A DNA stretch of 64,000 nt, taken from Cymbidium sinense. Its lineage: Eukaryota; Streptophyta; Magnoliopsida; Asparagales; Orchidaceae. The notes beneath the pieces are model-generated. The model ran no database searches, had not been told where the DNA came from, and worked only from the letters and a program-made list of their open reading frames with translations. The translations under genes were made by a program, and so were the position numbers. Shown in pieces: positions 58,101-64,000 of this stretch. The stretch's first letter is position 1, and the number at the start of each line of letters is the position of its first letter. The stretch lies in NCBI GenBank assembly GCA_021442155.1, contig CM038215.1, positions 275,888,413 through 275,952,412 of the forward strand. Reading direction: 5' to 3'.

Positions 58101-58329
58101 GTTTATGGTTTATGGTTTATGGTTTATGGTTTATGCTTATGGTTTATAATTTATGGTTTATGGTTTATGGTTTATGGTTTATGGTTTAGAATTTTAGGCT
58201 TTAGGCTTTAGGGTTTACGGTTTAGGGTTTAGTGTTTATGGTTTATGGTTTTCAAGTTTAGGGTTTAGTGCTTAGGTTTTAGGTTTAGGGTTTAGGTTTT
58301 AGTTTACAGTTTAGGGTTTAAGGTTATTT
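58101..58329. repeat. TTTATGG-variant telomere-like cluster
   Basis: About eleven consecutive units between 58101 and 58187 read TTTATGG (one TTTATGC, one TTTATAA) instead of TTTAGGG. Ordinary TTTAGGG-like repeats follow to the GRP copy. Confidence 0.9.
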
Positions 58330-58801
58330 CTTTTAATAGAGAACAAATTCATATTCAACATTTCTTCTTTTCGATTTAACCAGCCAAGTAGAGCACCAAG
58401 TTTTCTGAGACACAAGTTGGTATAGATCAAAAATGAGTACGCATAGAGCAAATCAAAAACCCATAGATAACTATAACTATCTCTACTGTAAAGACAAATT
58501 CCATAAGCGGAGATCGGAGATCTTATTTCTCAGTTCCCATGAAAACCACCACCACCTCTCGAGCACGGGATCCACCATCATATCCTTGATCAATCCGTCC
58601 GTGACTAGCATGGCTATAACCTATATCTCTCCTCTTGCCTCCAAAACCACCATTACTCCTACAACCACCTTCATATCCACTAGCACCTCCAAATCTCCCA
58701 CCACCACTATGAAAACCACCGCCTTCACCTTCGGCTCCACCGCGAGATCTAGATTGAGCCTAGTTGATGCTGATGTTCTTGCAGTCAAGGTTCTTCCCAT
58801 T
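58330..58801 (-). pseudogene. GRP exon-2 pseudogene, copy 13
   Basis: The - strand reads N-G-K-N-L-D-C-K-N-I-S-I-N-stop-A-Q-S-R-S-R-G-G (CAG to TAG at the Gln before A-Q-S). The frame is then open through G-G-G-F-H-S-G-G-G, G-G-F-G-G and G-Y-D-G-G-S to a frameshift near the C-terminus. The acceptor is lost (CTAAT), and the 3' UTR carries the gatttaacca variant, both as in copy 10. The + frame 58433-58813 is a shadow. Confidence 0.85.
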
Positions 58802-60411
58802 ATTAGAGTTTAGGTTTAGGTTTATTAGGTTTTAGGGTTTAGATTTATTTTTATATTTATTTAGTTTCTTTAGGTTTAGGTTTAGGGTTTAGGGTTTAAG
58901 GTTTAGTGTTAGTGTTTAGGGCTTAGGGTTTATGGTTTTGGGTGTAGGGTTTAGGGTTTTAGGGTTTAGGGTTTAGGGTTAGGGTTTAGGGCTTAGGGTC
59001 TAGGATTTAGGGTTTAGTGTTTAGGCATTAGGGTTTAGGGTTTTTAGGGTTTAGGGTTTAGGGTTTAAGGTTTTGCATCTAGGCTTTAGTGTTTAGGTTT
59101 TTTTAGGGTTTAGTGTTTAGGGTTAGCTTAGGGTTTAGGGTTAGTTTAGGGTTTAGGGTTTTGGGATTGTGGTTTTAGGGTTTAGGGTTTAGGGTTTAGG
59201 GTTTATGGTTTAGGGTTTGGGTTTCGGGTTTAGGGTTTAGGGTTTGAGGTTTAGGGTTTAGGGTTCAGAATTTAGGGTTTAGGGTTTAGAGTTTTATTTA
59301 TTAATTTATTTATTTATGTTTTTTTAAATTAAGTAAATCGATAGGTTTAGGTTTCTTTGCTTTATTAAGTTTATTTTAGTTTATTTTATTTTTTATTTAT
59401 ATTTAGGTTCAATTTTATTTTTATTTAGTTTAGTTTATTTATTTTAGGTCTATATATTTTAGTTTAGATTTTTTATTTAGTTTATTATTTAGGTTTAGGT
59501 TTAGGTTTAAGTTTATTTTATAATTTATTTTTATTTTTATTTTATTTTTTAGGTTTATGATTTATTTTTTATTTTTTAGTTTAAGTTTAGGTTTTTATTT
59601 TATTTTTTTAAGTTGAGATGTTTGGTTTTTATTTAAGGTTTACTTTTAGTTTTTATTTTTTTACTTTAAGTTTAGGTTTATTTTTTGTTTATTTTATTTT
59701 ATTTAATGTAGGTTTAGGTTTATGTTTAGTATATTTAATGTTTAGGTTTTATTTTTTTTAGTTTAGTTTAATTTAGTTTAGGTTTAGGTTTATATTTAGT
59801 TTATTTTATGCTTAGGTTTTATTTGCTTTAATTTAGTTTAATTTAGTTCAGGTTCAGGTTTATTTTATTTTTATTTTAGGATTATGATATTTTTTAGTTT
59901 AGGGTCTAGGTTTTATATTTTATTAACTTTTAAGTTTTATTTATAGGTTTATTTTTCAAGTTTAGGTGTTTATTTAGTTTTTATTATATTTTGTTTTATT
60001 TTAGGTTTATTTTATTTTTATTTTATGTATAGTATTTATTTTATTTAGGTTTTTTATTTTTTTTGTTTAGTTTAGGTTTTTGTTTATTTTATTTTAGTTA
60101 TGTTTTTATTTTTTATTTATTTTATTTTTAGGTTTAGATATAGGTTTTAATTTAGGTTTTTAGTTTATTTGATATATTTTATTTTTATTTTGGTTTTTTT
60201 TTTTGTTTATTTTATTTATAGTTTTTATTTTATTTTGGTTTAGGTTTTTAGTAATTTAGGGTTTAAGGTTTAGGGTTTAGGATTTTATGGTTTAAGGGTT
60301 AGCATTTTAGGTTTATGGTTTAGGGTTTTAAGGGTTTAGGGTTTAGGGATTAGGGTTTAGGTTTTAGTCTTTGGGTTCAGGTTTTATATTAGGGTTTAGG
60401 ATTTTTGGTTT
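58802..60411. repeat. Telomere-like / T-rich / telomere-like array block
   Basis: TTTAGGG-like repeats run to about 59290, a T-rich block from aaattaagtaaatcgat near 59325 to about 60250, then TTTAGGG-like repeats to the GRP copy. The first part parallels 51590-51975. Confidence 0.9.
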
Positions 60412-60850
60412 TTTTTAAGAAAAAAAAAAGAAAACAAATTAGATTCAACAATTTTTTTTATTTCATTAATTAAGTAACACACCAACTTTTCTATGACACA
60501 AGCGACAAATAGATAAAAAATGAGCAGGCACAGAGGAAATCAAAAACCCTAGATAACAAGAACCGTCTCCATTATATTATAGTTCGATAAGCACAGACTG
60601 GCCTCGTTTTGCCATGCCCACCGCCTCTTGATTTATGGTTCCACCATCATATCCTCGATCTCTCCCTCCGCCACCACCAATGGAATCTCACCTTCTGCCT
60701 CCAACCACTCTCACCACCACCTCCATATCCACTAGCACCTCCACATCCCCCACCACCACTATGATAACCGCCACCCATGCCTTAACCTCAACCCGCCGTG
60801 ATCTAAATTAGACTCTTGGTGATGTTCACCCCAAGATTCCCATTCCCATG
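60412..60850 (-). pseudogene. GRP exon-2 pseudogene, copy 14 (heavily decayed)
   Basis: The 3' UTR module and the Gly-rich tail are recognisable (+ strand words ccaccaccactatgataaccgcc and ctccatatccactagcacc), but the exon start is rearranged (gatgttcaccccaagattcc) and the acceptor is lost. Several stops and indels are present, including a TAA near the position of the shared stop of copies 3, 8 and 11. It is the most diverged copy. Confidence 0.75.
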
Positions 60851-63364
60851 GTTTAGGTAGTTTAGTTTATTAGGTTTTAGTGTTAGTACTTTTAATTTAT
60901 TTACTTACTTTAGGTTTAGTGGTTTGGGAAGGCTCAGGGTTTAATGTCAGGTTTAGGTGGGCTAGGGTAAAGGGTTGGGGTAGGGCTCAGGTTGTGGCCT
61001 TTAAGTTTCATGCATGTGATTTGTGGCTTGGGTAGGCTCAGTGGCCTAGGCTGCCTTAGTGGCTAGGGTTTGTGGCCTTAGTGGCCTAGGGTCCAGTCTG
61101 GGCTTTGGGCCTGTGGCTCACCAGTGGTCTGTGCTGTTTCAGGTGCTTCAGATCAGGCCTAGTTCGGGCCTAGGGGCTGCATGGCCTGTCTCAAGCCCAG
61201 TCTAGCCTGAGGATCTTGTGGCCTTGGGCCCAGGTCATCTAAGATCTAGGGCCCATGGCCCAGTGGTCATGGCTTTGGGCTCAGTGGCCCAAGGCCCAGA
61301 GCTCTGGTCTTGGCTCATGGCTCAGGGCCTGAGCCTGGGGCCCAGGCAGCCTGTGGCCCAGTGGCTCAGGCCCAACCAACGCAGCCTAGGGCTCAGTGAT
61401 CAGAGCTCAGTGGCCTGGCCCAGTGGCTCAGAATCAGTGGCTCAGTCTTAGGCCTGCTCAGCCAGTTTCAGTATTCCTTTATTTAAAACCTAGCAAACCA
61501 AGATGTTTATGCTCATTTTAGTTTATTTTATTTATCTTTAGTTTATCTTTTTTATTTTATTTAGGATTATTTTATTTCATTTATAGTATTTTATTATCAT
61601 TTATTTATCTTAGCTTTAGGTTTTATTTTAATTTTAGGCTCAGTTTGTGTTTTTTTTTTTTATTTTATTTTAGGCTTTCTATTTAGTTTAGTATATTTAT
61701 ATTACATTTATTTATTTTAGTTTAGGTTTTTTTATTTTAGTTTATTTTTTTAGGTTTAGGTTTAGGTTCTAGTTTTTTTTTTTTTATTTTATTTAATGTT
61801 TAGGTTTTATTTTTTTATTTTTCATGGTTTAGATTTTAGGTTATTATTTTAGGGTTTTTTTAGGTTTTATTTCTTAGTTTAAGCTTATGTTTATGTTTAG
61901 TTTATTTTATTTTATTTAGTTTAGGTTTAGGTTTAGGTTTAGGTTTTATTTATTTTCATTTAGAATATTTTAGTTTAGGTTTACGTTTATTTTATTTTTT
62001 TTATTTTATTTTTATTTTCTGTTTAAGTTTTTTTTTATAGTTTAAGGTTTAGGTGTTATTATTTATTTATTTTTACTTTTTATTTTTAGGTTTCTTTTTT
62101 AGGTTTATGTTTTTATTTAGTTTTTCTATTATTTTATCATAGGTTTATTTTATTCTTATTTTAGGTTTAGTTTTTTTTTATATAAGTTTTATATTTTTAG
62201 GTTTATTTTATTATATTTTATTTTTTCTTAGTTTAGGTTTTATTTTATTTTATTTTAGTTTAGTTTTTATTTTCTATTTTATTTTATTTTTAGGTTTAGG
62301 TTTAGGTTTAGTTTAGGTTTATTTTATTTTATTTTATTTTGTTTAGGTAGGTTGGGGTTTAGGGTTTAGGTGGGTTGGATTTAGGGTTTAGTGTGGGTCA
62401 GGGTTTAGGGTTTAGGGTTTAGGTTTTAAGTTCTAGTTTAGTTTAAGGTTTAGGGTAGGGTTTAGGTTTAGGTTTTTAGAAAACAAAGTTGTTTAGGGTT
62501 ATATGTTTAGAGTTTAGCATTTAGGGTTTAGGGTTATTGTTTTTTTTATTTTTATTATTATTATTTTAAAATTAAGTAAATTGGTAAGTTTAGGTTTACT
62601 TAGTTTATTTTTTATTTATTTTAATTTATTTTATTTTTTCTTTTTACTTAGGTTTATTTTTATTTTTATGTTTATTTAGTTTAGTTTATTTATTTTAGTT
62701 TAGGTTTTTTATTTTAGTTTATTTTTTAGGTTTAGGTTTAGGTTTAGGTTTATTTTTTAGTTTAGTTTTCTTTTTATTTATTTTTTTATTTTTAGGTTTA
62801 GGTTTTTTTATTAAGTTTAGGATTTAGGTTTTAGTTTTCATTTATTTTTAAGTTTTATTTTTAGGTTTATTTTGTAGGTTTAGGTTTATATTTAATTTTT
62901 ATTTTATTTTATTTTTAGATCATTTTATTTTTATTTTAGGATTAATTTTTATTTTATTTAGGTTTTTTATTTTTTTTGTTTAGTTTAGGTTTTTAATTAT
63001 TTTAGTTTAGTTTAGTTTTTATTTTTTATTTTATTTTATGTTTAGGTTTAGGTTTAGGTTTAGGTTTAAGATTAGGTTTTAGTTTATGTTTTTATTTTAT
63101 TTTATTTTGGTTTAGGTTTTTTATTTATTTTATTTTGAGGTTTTATTTTGTTTAGGTTGAGGTTAGAAGGTTTTTAGGATTAGGGTTTAGGGTTTCGGGT
63201 TTATGGTTTAGGGTTTAGCATTTTAGGGTTTAGGGTTTGGGGTTTGGGGTTTAGTGTTTAGGGTTTAGGGTTTAGGGTTTTGAGGGTTTAGGGTTTAGGG
63301 TTTAGGGTTTAAGTTGTAGGTTTAGGGTTTATGTTTTAGTTTAGGGTTTAGGGTTTTTTATTTT
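60851..63364. repeat. Array block with strong GC island and two T-rich segments
   Basis: A GC-rich island spans about 60900-61470, dense in GGCCCA, GTGGCCTAGG and GTGGCTCAGG words. A T-rich segment opens at aaacctagcaaacc near 61487 and runs to 62340. TTTAGGG-like repeats follow to 62540, then a second T-rich segment opening at aaaattaagtaaattgg near 62568 to 63165, and dense TTTAGGG-like repeats to 63364. The + frame 61218-61451 is a composition artefact. Confidence 0.88.
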
Positions 63365-63829
63365 TTTTTAATTGAGAATAAATTCAGATTCAACATTTCT
63401 TCTTTTCGAATTCATCAACCAAGTAACACACCAAGTTTTCTTAGACACAAGCAATGACATAGATAGAAAATGAGCACGCATCGAGCAAATCAAAAACCCT
63501 AGATAACTAAAACTGCATCTACTATAAAGACAGTTTCATAAGCAGCAGATCAAATCGACCATTTTTCAATTTCACCAGTTCCCATCAAAACCACCCCAGA
63601 CACTCGAGTAGCGGGGTCCACCATCATATCAGCGATCTCTCCCTCCGCCACCACCACGGCTGTATCCTCCGTCGCTCCTTCCACCTCCATAACCACCATT
63701 GCTTTGACCACCACCTCTAGATCCCCCATAACCATTGCAATAATCACCGCCTCCGCCTTCATTTCCATCTCCAGATCTAGACGAAGCTTGGTTGGCAGTG
63801 ATGTTTCTATCGTCAAGGTTCTGCCCTTT
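63365..63829 (-). pseudogene. GRP exon-2 pseudogene, copy 15 (well preserved)
   Basis: The - strand reads G-Q-N-L-D-D-R-N-I-T-A-N-Q-A-S-S-R-S, then E-G-G-G-G-D-Y, G-G-S-R-G-G-G, G-G-Y-G-G-G-R-S-D-G-G-Y-S-R-G, G-G-G-G-R-D-R-stop-Y-D-G-G and G-G-F-D-G-N-W-stop. There is one internal TGA and an early final stop just after the Trp. The CTAAG acceptor is intact. The adjacent LINE copy F begins within ten bases of the splice acceptor, inside the former intron. Confidence 0.88.
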
Positions 63830-63837
63830 CTTAGGGG

Positions 63838-64000
63838 TTTTTTTTTTAAAAAAAAATTCAAAAGTGGGAGAATTTTATTGCCAAAAAGAAATATGGATAA
63901 AAGGTCCTTAAAGAGTATAAATCTCTAAATTACTGCTCAGAGAGCTATAATTAGCCTAAAGAGGTAAATCCCCTACCTATTATAAGAGAACGAAAGAAAA
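63838..64000 (-). mobile_element. LINE copy F: 3' end, continues beyond the window
   Basis: The T run 63838-63847, gagaattttattgccaaaaag, ggtccttaaagagtataaatc and the ctcagagagctataa block match the 3' ends of LINE copies A, B and D. The element extends past 64000, so its completeness is unknown. Confidence 0.85.

Noticed and set aside
61218..61451. + strand frame of 77 residues in the GC island; also 25673-25918 (-) and 25811-26047 (+)
   Set aside because: Gly/Pro/Ala-rich translations of GGCCCA repeats; open in several frames on both strands because of composition.
63550..63861. - strand frame of 103 residues with M-V-M-G-D-L-E-V and V-D-P-A-T-R; similar short frames at 4026-4214, 27328-27555, 32620-32823, 34624-34812 and 39657-39890
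   Set aside because: These are alternate-frame translations of the GRP exon 2. The GRP frame gives the recognisable RRM end and Gly-rich tail; repeated appearance of the alternate frame reflects copy number, not a gene family.
1..64000. CRISPR array, rRNA or tRNA genes
   Set aside because: The tandem repeats have no CRISPR repeat-spacer structure and the DNA is plant nuclear. I saw no rRNA-like segment or tRNA cloverleaf by eye; a tRNAscan run would be decisive for the latter.

Overview
The window is plant nuclear DNA, from an angiosperm with a repeat-rich genome; I cannot name the species. The evidence is degenerate TTTAGGG (plant-type telomere) repeats across most of the 64 kb, plant L1-type LINEs with an RNase H domain, an RTE-type LINE, and broken copies of plant nuclear genes: a glycine-rich RNA-binding protein (GRP), peptide deformylase 1A and a heparanase-like protein. 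I see no intact protein-coding gene, rRNA, tRNA or CRISPR array.

The backbone is a degenerate higher-order tandem repeat. Each unit, read on the + strand, holds: (1) a reverse-strand copy of the 3' UTR and second exon of a GRP gene; (2) a TTTAGGG-like block that starts at the GRP splice acceptor and sometimes contains a GC-rich island full of GGCCCA/GGGCCCA; (3) a T-rich block of TTTATTTTAGG-like words, usually opened by an AAATTAAGTAAA-like motif; (4) another TTTAGGG-like block leading to the next GRP copy. I count 15 GRP copies (ending near 4267, 5763, 23235, 27556, 32824, 34890, 38109, 40105, 41385, 51589, 55379, 56975, 58801, 60850 and 63829). All lie on the - strand, and the telomere-like G-strand is always on +. 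GRP exon 1 (most of the RRM) is never present.

This array is interrupted by one LINE family, always on the - strand: a 3'-end fragment (1557-3375); a long element split in two (7043-12446 and 19875-21669); a 5'-part fragment (29504-31195); a full-length 8.6-kb element (42412-51016) with ORF1 (DUF4283-like plus zinc knuckle), endonuclease, reverse transcriptase, zf-RVT and RNase H; a ~17-nt remnant (58084-58100); and a 3' end running off the window (63838-64000). A 5'-truncated RTE LINE lies on + at 53710-54807.

The split LINE is interrupted by 7.4 kb of different DNA (12447-19874), flanked by an 8-bp direct repeat. It carries a three-copy 262-bp tandem repeat and a chimeric pseudogene in which a 240-bp heparanase-like segment sits between two parts of a peptide deformylase 1A coding sequence.

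Nothing here forms a working pathway. The interest is structural: co-amplification of a gene's last exon with telomere-like DNA, LINE insertions in one phase of that repeat, segmental duplications inside the array, and a gene-fragment chimera carried by an insertion. Array block boundaries are accurate to tens of bases because the repeats are degenerate.
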